Origin: an uncultured bacterium
GTDB lineage: Bacteria > Bacteroidota > Bacteroidia > Chitinophagales > Chitinophagaceae
Length of the DNA: 5,248 nt
Direction: 5' to 3'
Assembly: GCA_903957405.1 (NCBI GenBank)
Contig: CAJBPC010000362.1
Coordinates: forward strand, 1-5,248
Part shown: positions 1-5,248 of the stretch, piece by piece
Position numbering within the stretch: position 1 is the first letter of the stretch
Layout of the letters: each line of letters starts with the position of its first letter
Notes under the pieces: model-generated
What the model was told of the DNA's origin: nothing
What the model saw: the letters and a program-made list of their open reading frames with translations, nothing else
Databases searched by the model: none
Program-made: the position numbers and the translations under genes

Positions 1-810
1 ACCTCCGTCACCCCGACACAAGCGAATTCCACCAGAACCGGAATAGACAGCAATAGGATGGCATATTCCGTCAGCCCCGATGATTGACACAATTTTGCTA
101 CCCGTCAGATCCTTGCTTGCATGGTGAGGCAGACTGGAACCATTCGTCAGCTTACCCATCACATTGTAAATTTCTCCTTTATTGAGGTTCACTGTGTACG
201 TCTGACCGGGCATCCAGTTATTCGATGTAGTATCGGAAGGGGTGATCAGCAACCGGGTGTTATCTTCCGGGGCGATGACGTAGAACCAGGAATACCAGTC
301 GGGGCCGTTTACCACAACCGGATCCACCAATGGCTGGGTGGATCCGGATCTGTCCTGGGCATAGTTGACAGAAAAATAGGAGTATCCGAACGTTTCCAAA
401 GGCATCAGCATCGTGGCATTAGACACCATTGTGTTGTATTGATGGGCATATACGGTGATAGGCATATCACTTTTTATGGAGATGCCCTTGGTGCTGAGTC
501 CTTCTTTCAGGATGCGTGCATCATCAGAACCCGATTTGGGGATGATGATGCTGAAGTCAACCGTATTTGCAGGGATGGATACATTCCTTGTCCAAGCAGT
601 GCCCTGTATCGAAACGGTCACATTGGCTGGCTGATCCGCACTGATATAGAGATGCAGGTCCTGGCTATTGACGACTGACTCATGAAAAAAAGAATAATTG
701 AACCCATATCCAAGCCAGAACTCCTTGCCTTTATTTGATCGGTCTTGAGCATAGGTAGTTGACAACAGCAGTAAAACAAATAATAAAGAAATGATATCCT
801 TTCCACGCAT
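1..810 (-). CDS. Secreted protein with IgGFc-binding-like N-terminal region (partial, C-terminus beyond window)
   Basis: The minus strand is open for exactly 270 codons from the ATG at 808-810 to the left edge, so this is the N-terminal part of a longer gene. Residues 1-21 form a signal peptide (MRGK, a Leu/Val-rich core at 9-16, then TTYA before Gln22), so the product is exported by Sec. The mature part starts with a GKEFWLGYG motif (28-36), then NSQDLHLYISADQPANVTV (48-66), IPANTV (79-84), KGISIKSDMPITVYAHQY (108-125), ATMLMPLETFGYSY (132-145), SWFYVIAPEDNT (174-185) and GSKIVSIIGADG (237-248). I recognise this series as the start of the Bacteroidota surface proteins carrying an IgGFc-binding N-terminal domain, related to the N-terminus of mammalian FCGBP. 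These proteins commonly continue into Ig/PKD modules and a CHU_C T9SS sorting domain; that cannot be seen here. Ligand unknown; adhesion is an inference. The gene is divergent from the 914-4258 gene. The start is chosen because it directly precedes the signal peptide; no Shine-Dalgarno is visible. Confidence 0.85.
   Translation of the reverse strand, partial: MRGKDIISLLFVLLLLSTTYAQDRSNKGKEFWLGYGFNYSFFHESVVNSQDLHLYISADQPANVTVSIQGTAWTRNVSIPANTVDFSIIIPKSGSDDARILKEGLSTKGISIKSDMPITVYAHQYNTMVSNATMLMPLETFGYSYFSVNYAQDRSGSTQPLVDPVVVNGPDWYSWFYVIAPEDNTRLLITPSDTTSNNWMPGQTYTVNLNKGEIYNVMGKLTNGSSLPHHASKDLTGSKIVSIIGADGICHPIAVYSGSGGIRLCRGDGG
318..347. repeat. Perfect 11-bp inverted repeat inside coding sequence
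   Basis: CCGGATCCACC at 318-328 is the exact reverse complement of GGTGGATCCGG at 337-347, with an 8-base spacer. Eight of the eleven pairs are G:C, so the mRNA of the minus-strand gene could form a stable hairpin here, within about codons 155-164 (a Gly-Ser-Thr-Gln-Pro segment). No T-tract follows on either strand, so it is not a typical intrinsic terminator. A function is unknown and coincidence is possible. Confidence 0.6.
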
Positions 811-913
811 ATTACAAATTTCAACATATTCATGTTACAGGCAAAAACATAAAAGTTACGTTTTTATAATACCTTTAACAGTATACATATTTCAAAAATA
901 AAATAAGACTGAC
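811..913. promoter_or_regulatory. Divergent intergenic region with candidate promoters for both genes
   Basis: This AT-rich 103-bp gap separates two start codons pointing away from each other, so it must contain the 5' untranslated regions and probably the promoters of both genes. Candidate Bacteroidota -7 elements (consensus TAnnTTTG) are TATTTTTG on the minus strand at 893-900 (full match) and TACCTTTA on the plus strand at 870-877 (last base differs). A TATAAT also lies at 865-870 on the plus strand. None has a convincing TTTG -33 element at the usual distance, so assignment is tentative. No Shine-Dalgarno precedes either ATG; the plus-strand start is preceded by an A-rich stretch (895-907), as is common in Bacteroidota. 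Confidence 0.4.
823..836. repeat. Short inverted repeat AACAT-N4-ATGTT, possible operator
   Basis: AACAT at 823-827 and ATGTT at 832-836 form a 5-bp-arm inverted repeat 13-26 bases upstream of the minus-strand start codon. It has the size and symmetry of a dimeric regulator site, but arms this short also arise by chance in AT-rich DNA. No regulator gene is in the window. Confidence 0.2.
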
Positions 914-3900
914 ATGATGCATCTGAGGAAAAATATCTTTCCCTTGGTGTTTATGCTGACTGGATTTCTGCTTGTGAACAACGATGTTCATGCACAAGGC
1001 AGTCAGTACGACACAAAGAGTTGGCGCTTCAGTAACCCCCGGCCTTTTGGATTCACCGTGCTCGATGTGGATTACATCGACAATAATAATGTGATCGCCG
1101 TAGGCTCGGATGGGGGCATTGCCAAATCTACGGATGGCGGCAGCACTTGGACATACGGGGCATTCACTTTTGACAACCCTGCGGGTATAAAGGTGAAAAG
1201 CTCTTTTTCAGACCTGCATGCAGTGAATAATCAAGTGGTCTATGCTGTGGGTAACGGGGGAATGATGGCAAAGACAATCGATGGTGGTAACAACTGGTCA
1301 TTAGTGAAAACCCCGCTTTACAATAAAAGCAGGAATATCAACACCGTCTGGTTCACCAATGCCACTACAGGTTACATTGGTGGACAATATAACACGCCTG
1401 ACTCCCTTCCGAAATTGTATGTCACCAAAGACGGAGGAACCACCTGGGATTCGATTGCCGCCCCTGTTGGCGGTCTATCCCGAATCGGATATGTCAACAA
1501 TCCCTATTTGGCTCCTGAACTGGTCAATGTAACCGCCAAGGACAAGGAGATACTACGCATTAAATTTATCAATGATTCTGTAGGATATGTATCCGGAACA
1601 GGATTGAGCACTTATCTTCCTATCAGAAACGTCAATTCTACAACCGGTGTACCATTAACTACCAATACTTCGTCAGCAGCGCATCACGCTTCGCTGCTTT
1701 GGAAAATAACCAGTGGCAGACTGACCGACTTTTCAACATCCAAAGAACGGTTAGGATATGGTGGGGTAACAATTTCTCCCGTTACGGTATCATCAAGATA
1801 CGGACAGCCATCGCTATCCGCAACCACGCAGTCATATCGTGCTATGCATATTGAGAGCGATTCCACGGTGATCATCATGTCATTCAATAATAACATAGTT
1901 ATCCGTGTACGTACTGGAAAGAATGACAGCACAGCGAATGTTGCCGTTCCCGGGTTATTTGAAAAAGGGAAATATGAAGTGCTGAATTATCCTTTCCCTC
2001 CGCTAAGCGCTCCTCCGATACCTAATCCGCAAAAATTACTTGTCAGTAATCCTTATAATATAGTGAAGGCTGCCAATGGGAAATTATTTGCGTCCGGTAA
2101 CTTTGGCCTTATGGCCACATCGGTCGATGGTGGGAATAATTGGGTCATGGAAAGCTGCCTTCCTCAAGGCCGGAATTTCAGCAGTTTCGGAACCTGGGCC
2201 ATGGATATCGCCCCCAATGGCAAGTTCCTCGTCATGGGCACCAATGGGGTTATGGCAGACTCTGCCACAGGCCGCACATGGGCTACAAAGTACAACACAA
2301 CCCCGGCAAGTGCCGCGTACTCGGAGATAGAATTCGCGGACTGCAATACAGGCATCGCTACGGGATCTTCCTCCATTACCGTGACACGCGACGGAGGAAA
2401 AACCTGGATCGACAAAGCCAGGCTTGATTTCGCAAACCTTTATATTAGCATCACAGGCCTGGCATTTCCGTCGCCCACAAAAGCCTATTTCACGACGAAT
2501 GCCGGTACACTCTATAAATCCACAGATACGGCAACCACGCTGGATCCAATTTATAACAATGCCAACTTTCAGTTCAACGATGTGGTAACGGTAGGAAACG
2601 ACAGCATCTGGGTTGCGGGCAACAGTGCTTTTTCCGTGCCAGCGGCGAACCGAACGTCATCCGTTTTCCGGTCTTTCGACAATGGCGCCACTTGGCAGGT
2701 GATCGGTGGGTTCCCGACAGGATCGACATATCCCATCTTATCAAAAATTGCATTCCCCAACCGCACTGTCGGTTATCTGGCAGGCAGTAGGGGCGCGGTT
2801 TGGAAGACAACCAATGCCGGCACGACCTGGGTAGATATAAGTCCTTTCCCGTCGATCAACACGACCATGTCCTACACGGAAGTATTTGCACTGGATGCCA
2901 ACACGGTTTTCCTATGTGGAAATGGCTTCCCTAGGAAAGTGGTGTATAAGTCAACGGATGGTGGTATGAATTGGACTGACATATCAGGTAATATCGCAGC
3001 CCTTGGAACGGGGAACCTTACTGGAATCTTAATGCATGATGCCAACAATGGATATCTGGTGTCACCTGGTGGTGTGCTGATCGTGACCAATGATGGAGGC
3101 ACCACATGGAGGACTGACATCGCTCCGACAGGCGCACTTTTTGAGCATGCGGCATTCTCACCCAAGACGGTTCCGGCAGGTACGCCCATGGAACGCAGGA
3201 GGCTTTTTGTTGGCGGTGCCAGCATTGGAGGCGGTGCCCCCATGATGGAATACGGCGATACGACCAAACTCAATCCAACCTTTACGGAAACCGTGACCGG
3301 TGCGAGTTGTACGAGCCCCAACAGCGGAAGTATCACGGTGACTGCATCTGGCGGCCTGGCCCCATATACGTACAGTATCGATGGAGTGAACTTTCAGACA
3401 TCCAATGTCTTCACCGGATTGACAAGAGGCCCTAAGACCGTTACGGTCAGGGAAGTTGCATGTGGGAATTCGTTCAGTAAAACGGTTACTATTCCGTTCG
3501 CAGACAATCTGACACTCACTGCCAGCAACGATACCACCGTTTGCTCAGGTGCGACTTTCAGCCTCTTCGCGGCAACCAATGGCGCTGGAGCGACATTTGC
3601 ATGGACACCGGCCACTGGACTTTCCACGCCTGCAAGTGCAACCACTTCAGCCAGCATAACCAGTGCCACAACCTACACGGTGACCGCTACACTGAATGGT
3701 TGTACACGCAACGAACCGGTCGTGATCGGCATCAGGCCAAATCCGCCGGTGAATGCCGGTCCGGATGTGACCATAGTAGCAGGGGAGGATGTCGTCCTGA
3801 ACGGCAGCAGTACCGCAAATGTAAGGTCCATCACATGGACACCAACAACCGGTATGACAGGTCCAAACCAGTTCAATCCGACCGTAAAACCGGCACAGAC

Positions 3901-4258
3901 CACGACATACACCTTGACTGCGGTTGACAATACAACGGGTTGCACCGGATCTGATAATGTCACAGTCACGGTTATCCCGTACTGCATGAAAGTGATGAAT
4001 GCTTTCACTCCGAATGGAGATGGCATCAACGACCGGTGGATTGTCACCACAGCGGATGTCTGCGCAAGCAATGTGAATGTGAGCGTATTCAACCGCTACG
4101 GACAATTGGTTTATAACAATAAAAACTATGTGAATAATTGGGATGGCACGGCCAATGGAAAGCCAATTCCTGACGGCACATACTATTACATGATCAAGTT
4201 TACCCTGATCTCCGGTAAAGTGGGTGAACTGAAAGGAGACGTAACGATTCTCAGATAA
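914..4258 (+). CDS. T9SS-exported multidomain surface protein: Asp-box propeller, SprB-like repeat, Ig-like modules, CHU_C sorting domain
   Basis: A complete 1114-residue secreted protein. Residues 1-27 are a signal peptide (HLRKN, hydrophobic core 8-21, DVHA before Gln28). From about 45 to 770 it carries Asp-box repeats of the (S/T)xDGGxxW type, usually preceded by a VGYxxG-like strand, as in YCF48/BNR-type beta-propellers. Residues 790-862 resemble a SprB repeat (ASGGLAPYTYSIDG at 811-824) with cysteines 799 and 850. Residues 866-941 and 946-1021 look like Ig/PKD-type modules (WTPATGLS; WTPTTGM; TTTYTLTAVDNTTGCT). The end, about 1023-1114, is a CHU_C gliding-motility-associated domain, a type B T9SS signal. 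The sialidase-like Asp boxes mark the fold only; I see no catalytic set and propose no enzyme activity. A binding or adhesion role at the cell surface is inferred. It is followed after 7 bases by a PorP/SprF-like gene, probably in one transcript. The first ATG is chosen; Met2 at 917 is equally possible and would not alter the mature protein. Confidence 0.93.
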   Translation: MMHLRKNIFPLVFMLTGFLLVNNDVHAQGSQYDTKSWRFSNPRPFGFTVLDVDYIDNNNVIAVGSDGGIAKSTDGGSTWTYGAFTFDNPAGIKVKSSFSDLHAVNNQVVYAVGNGGMMAKTIDGGNNWSLVKTPLYNKSRNINTVWFTNATTGYIGGQYNTPDSLPKLYVTKDGGTTWDSIAAPVGGLSRIGYVNNPYLAPELVNVTAKDKEILRIKFINDSVGYVSGTGLSTYLPIRNVNSTTGVPLTTNTSSAAHHASLLWKITSGRLTDFSTSKERLGYGGVTISPVTVSSRYGQPSLSATTQSYRAMHIESDSTVIIMSFNNNIVIRVRTGKNDSTANVAVPGLFEKGKYEVLNYPFPPLSAPPIPNPQKLLVSNPYNIVKAANGKLFASGNFGLMATSVDGGNNWVMESCLPQGRNFSSFGTWAMDIAPNGKFLVMGTNGVMADSATGRTWATKYNTTPASAAYSEIEFADCNTGIATGSSSITVTRDGGKTWIDKARLDFANLYISITGLAFPSPTKAYFTTNAGTLYKSTDTATTLDPIYNNANFQFNDVVTVGNDSIWVAGNSAFSVPAANRTSSVFRSFDNGATWQVIGGFPTGSTYPILSKIAFPNRTVGYLAGSRGAVWKTTNAGTTWVDISPFPSINTTMSYTEVFALDANTVFLCGNGFPRKVVYKSTDGGMNWTDISGNIAALGTGNLTGILMHDANNGYLVSPGGVLIVTNDGGTTWRTDIAPTGALFEHAAFSPKTVPAGTPMERRRLFVGGASIGGGAPMMEYGDTTKLNPTFTETVTGASCTSPNSGSITVTASGGLAPYTYSIDGVNFQTSNVFTGLTRGPKTVTVREVACGNSFSKTVTIPFADNLTLTASNDTTVCSGATFSLFAATNGAGATFAWTPATGLSTPASATTSASITSATTYTVTATLNGCTRNEPVVIGIRPNPPVNAGPDVTIVAGEDVVLNGSSTANVRSITWTPTTGMTGPNQFNPTVKPAQTTTYTLTAVDNTTGCTGSDNVTVTVIPYCMKVMNAFTPNGDGINDRWIVTTADVCASNVNVSVFNRYGQLVYNNKNYVNNWDGTANGKPIPDGTYYYMIKFTLISGKVGELKGDVTILR
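1061..3133 (+). repeat. Asp-box (YCF48/BNR-like) beta-propeller repeat section
   Basis: Protein-level repeats at about residues 50-740 of the 914-4258 product. Clear Asp boxes end at Trp79, 128, 178, 410, 498, 594, 639, 687 and 732. Degenerate copies end at Trp456 (SATGRTW) and at Leu543 (STDTATTL, having lost the glycines and the tryptophan). Neighbouring copies are 42-51 residues apart, about one propeller blade each. Between Trp178 and Trp410 lie 232 residues with no canonical box, though DSVGYVSG (221-228) and LLWKITSG (261-268) look like worn blade remnants. The copies differ at the DNA level, so this is an old repeat and not a recent tandem expansion. Confidence 0.85.
3980..4255 (+). 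other. CHU_C / gliding-motility-associated C-terminal domain (type B T9SS sorting signal)
   Basis: The last roughly 92 residues (1023-1114) show the hallmarks of this family: NAFTPNGDGINDRW (1029-1042), VSVFNRYGQLVY (1056-1067), NWDGTANGKPIPDGTYYY (1075-1092) and a final GDVTILR. Cysteines 1024 and 1050 may pair. In known systems this type of domain directs a cargo through the T9SS translocon and works with a PorP/SprF-type partner, which fits the next gene. The domain reaches the stop codon with no extension, as expected for a functional signal. Confidence 0.93.
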
Positions 4259-4265
4259 TCTAAAA

Positions 4266-5198
4266 ATGCAACGCATGAAATTCAGGATAATATTCATCAT
4301 AACAGCAGTGCTTGCAGGTCCGGGTTTAAAGGCCCAGCAACTGCATACATCATCGATGTATGAACTGCAGACCATTTTTCACAACCCTGCGATGGCAGGA
4401 AACCTCCGCAGCGACATGGTAGGTTTGAGCTACAGGAGCCAGTGGAGCGGCATCAGCGGGAGTCCACAGACAGCCACGCTGTTCGGCAGCTTCGATCTTC
4501 CTAAAAACCTTCTTGGTGTTGGGGGATATGCCTATAACGATAGAACCGGACCGACTTCCAGGACAGGTGTCCAACTGGCTTTTGCAAAACATCTGCCGAT
4601 ATCTGAAAAAGCGAGGTTCTCTATTGGTCTCGAGACCCGCTTTTTTCAATTCGCGATCGATAGGAGCAAGCTCAATTCGATCGCTGGAGATCCGGCTCTG
4701 GCCGGTGCTGATAATCGGTTCAAGTTCGACATGGGTTTTGGTTTAGCGTACAACACGGAAAAACTTCAACTGGGATTCTCCATATCCCAGTTGATCCAGT
4801 CAAAACTTGATTTCTACACCGGAAACCTAAGTACCAACGCTGAAGGGAGACTCTACAGGCATTATTATCTGCATGGTTTGTACCGCTTTGAAACTGCCGG
4901 TGGAACCACTTTTGTGCCTAATTTCCTGATGGTCATGCTTCCAAATATCAGCAAATCTGAGATACAGACTGGTCTGAGGGTAGAACGTGACATGCTATGG
5001 GTTGGCGCAGGATATCGTTTCAACCAAAGCTATATGCTTACCGCAGGCGTGAATATCAACAAAAACTTTTCTGTTGGATATGCTTATGATGATTACATCA
5101 ATCCGCTGAGTACTTTCAGCGCGGATGGCGGAGCTGGAGGCCACGAACTAATCATGCGGTATAATTTTAACCATAAGCCCAGTACGAGGCTCAAATAA
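4266..5198 (+). CDS. T9SS membrane protein of the PorP/SprF family
   Basis: A complete 310-residue protein of typical family length. Residues 1-23 are a signal peptide (MQRMKFR, hydrophobic 8-18, LKA before Gln24). Family motifs follow in order: FHNPAMAG (38-45), SYRSQWSGISGSPQT (55-69), GVGGYAYNDRTGPTSRTG (84-101), WVGAGYRF (245-252), SVGYAYDDY (269-277) and the closing GGHELIMRYNF (291-301). Alternating polar/apolar segments ending in an aromatic residue suggest an outer-membrane beta-barrel. In F. johnsoniae SprF is needed for export of the adhesin SprB; by analogy this protein should serve the CHU_C cargo encoded just upstream. The 7-base gap to that gene's stop argues for cotranscription and perhaps coupled translation. 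No Shine-Dalgarno is seen; AAAGGAGA at 4232-4239 is too far upstream and lies in the cargo's coding sequence. Met4 (4275) is an alternative start that leaves the same mature protein. Orthology to PorP or SprF specifically cannot be decided, so no symbol is given. Confidence 0.93.
   Translation: MQRMKFRIIFIITAVLAGPGLKAQQLHTSSMYELQTIFHNPAMAGNLRSDMVGLSYRSQWSGISGSPQTATLFGSFDLPKNLLGVGGYAYNDRTGPTSRTGVQLAFAKHLPISEKARFSIGLETRFFQFAIDRSKLNSIAGDPALAGADNRFKFDMGFGLAYNTEKLQLGFSISQLIQSKLDFYTGNLSTNAEGRLYRHYYLHGLYRFETAGGTTFVPNFLMVMLPNISKSEIQTGLRVERDMLWVGAGYRFNQSYMLTAGVNINKNFSVGYAYDDYINPLSTFSADGGAGGHELIMRYNFNHKPSTRLK
4766..4794. repeat. Perfect 11-bp inverted repeat inside the PorP/SprF-like gene
   Basis: TCAACTGGGAT at 4766-4776 is the exact reverse complement of ATCCCAGTTGA at 4784-4794, with a 7-base spacer. 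It lies in codons for the stretch around LQLGFSISQLI (residues 167-177). The transcript could form a hairpin here. No T-run follows, so it is unlikely to be a terminator. Its size resembles the inverted repeat at 318-347, but the sequences differ. Function unknown. Confidence 0.6.
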
Positions 5199-5201
5199 AA
5201 C

Positions 5202-5215
5202 TGATTTTAAAATCA
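5202..5215. repeat. 14-bp AT-rich palindrome just after the PorP/SprF-like gene
   Basis: TGATTTTAAAATCA is a perfect palindrome that begins 3 bases after the stop codon. As RNA it could form only a weak hairpin (about 5 A/U-rich pairs around a 4-base loop), and no T-tract follows, so a terminator role is doubtful. It could be a protein-binding site for a gene beyond the window. I see nothing else in 5199-5248. Confidence 0.35.
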
Positions 5216-5248
5216 ACGGATAAGCCCATCATTGTCGATTACATTGAT

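Noticed and set aside
121..678. 185-codon plus-strand open frame
   Set aside because: It is antisense to the minus-strand gene, whose 270-codon frame has a signal peptide and clear family motifs. The plus-strand translation has no recognisable domain and is rich in His, Arg and Cys, as shadow frames often are.
618..833. 71-codon minus-strand open frame starting upstream of the chosen ATG
   Set aside because: It is in another frame from the IgGFc-type gene and lacks a domain. The true frame starts at 808-810 with a clean signal peptide.
2076..2427. Two overlapping plus-strand frames of 84 and 95 codons
   Set aside because: They overlap the propeller coding sequence in other frames and show no domain.
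914..3235. Possible sialidase, suggested by the Asp boxes
   Set aside because: Asp boxes mark the fold and also occur in many non-enzymatic propellers. I see no RIP motif or the usual arginine triad arrangement, so no enzyme activity is claimed.
2872..3336. 154-codon minus-strand open frame
   Set aside because: Antisense to well-formed Asp-box repeats and without any recognisable motif or start signal.
3647..4375. 242-codon minus-strand open frame, plus a 139-codon one at 3673-4092
   Set aside because: Both lie antisense to the Ig-like and CHU_C coding region, and the longer one also crosses into the PorP/SprF-like gene. The sense frame is strongly supported by family motifs; the antisense products show none.
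4626..4646. Terminator-like element: 12-bp palindrome GGTCTCGAGACC followed after 3 bases by six T
   Set aside because: It lies in mid-gene of an intact PorP/SprF-like frame. The palindrome leaves only about four pairs around a four-base loop, so termination there is unlikely.
1..5248. CRISPR arrays, tRNA or rRNA genes, insertion sequences, phage or toxin-antitoxin genes
   Set aside because: I looked for evenly spaced direct repeats, tRNA-like cloverleaf ends, transposase motifs and small paired genes on both strands and found none. Nearly all the sequence is explained by three coding regions.

Overview
The window looks like a piece of a Bacteroidota chromosome. A family such as Chitinophagaceae is a guess from general style only. 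The evidence is protein families: a type B type IX secretion (T9SS) C-terminal domain of the gliding-motility CHU_C class, a PorP/SprF-like outer-membrane protein, a SprB-type repeat and an IgGFc-binding-type N-terminal region. The start regions are A-rich and lack Shine-Dalgarno sequences, as is usual in this phylum.

Layout. Positions 1-810, minus strand, hold the first 270 codons of a secreted protein with a signal peptide and an IgGFc-binding-like N-terminal region. The gene runs off the left edge. Positions 811-913 are a short AT-rich divergent intergenic region that must hold the 5' control regions of both flanking genes. Positions 914-4258, plus strand, encode a 1114-residue secreted multidomain protein: signal peptide, long Asp-box (YCF48/BNR-like) beta-propeller section, one SprB-like repeat, two Ig/PKD-like modules and a CHU_C T9SS sorting domain. 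Seven bases later, 4266-5198 encodes a 310-residue PorP/SprF-family protein. The last 50 bases hold a small AT-rich palindrome and no recognisable gene.

Working together (inference from known families). The 914-4258 product is exported by Sec, crosses the outer membrane through T9SS using its C-terminal CHU_C domain, and is probably attached or delivered with the help of the adjacent PorP/SprF-like protein, as SprB depends on SprF in Flavobacterium johnsoniae. The divergent IgGFc-binding-type protein is likely another large surface protein; such proteins often end in the same CHU_C domain, but its C-terminus is outside the window. The whole looks like a surface-adhesin or surface-display locus.

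I see no CRISPR array, RNA gene, insertion sequence or phage gene. No wholly new system is evident. The points most worth a second look are the blade arithmetic of the propeller protein, which suggests two propellers, and two perfect 11-bp inverted repeats inside coding sequence.
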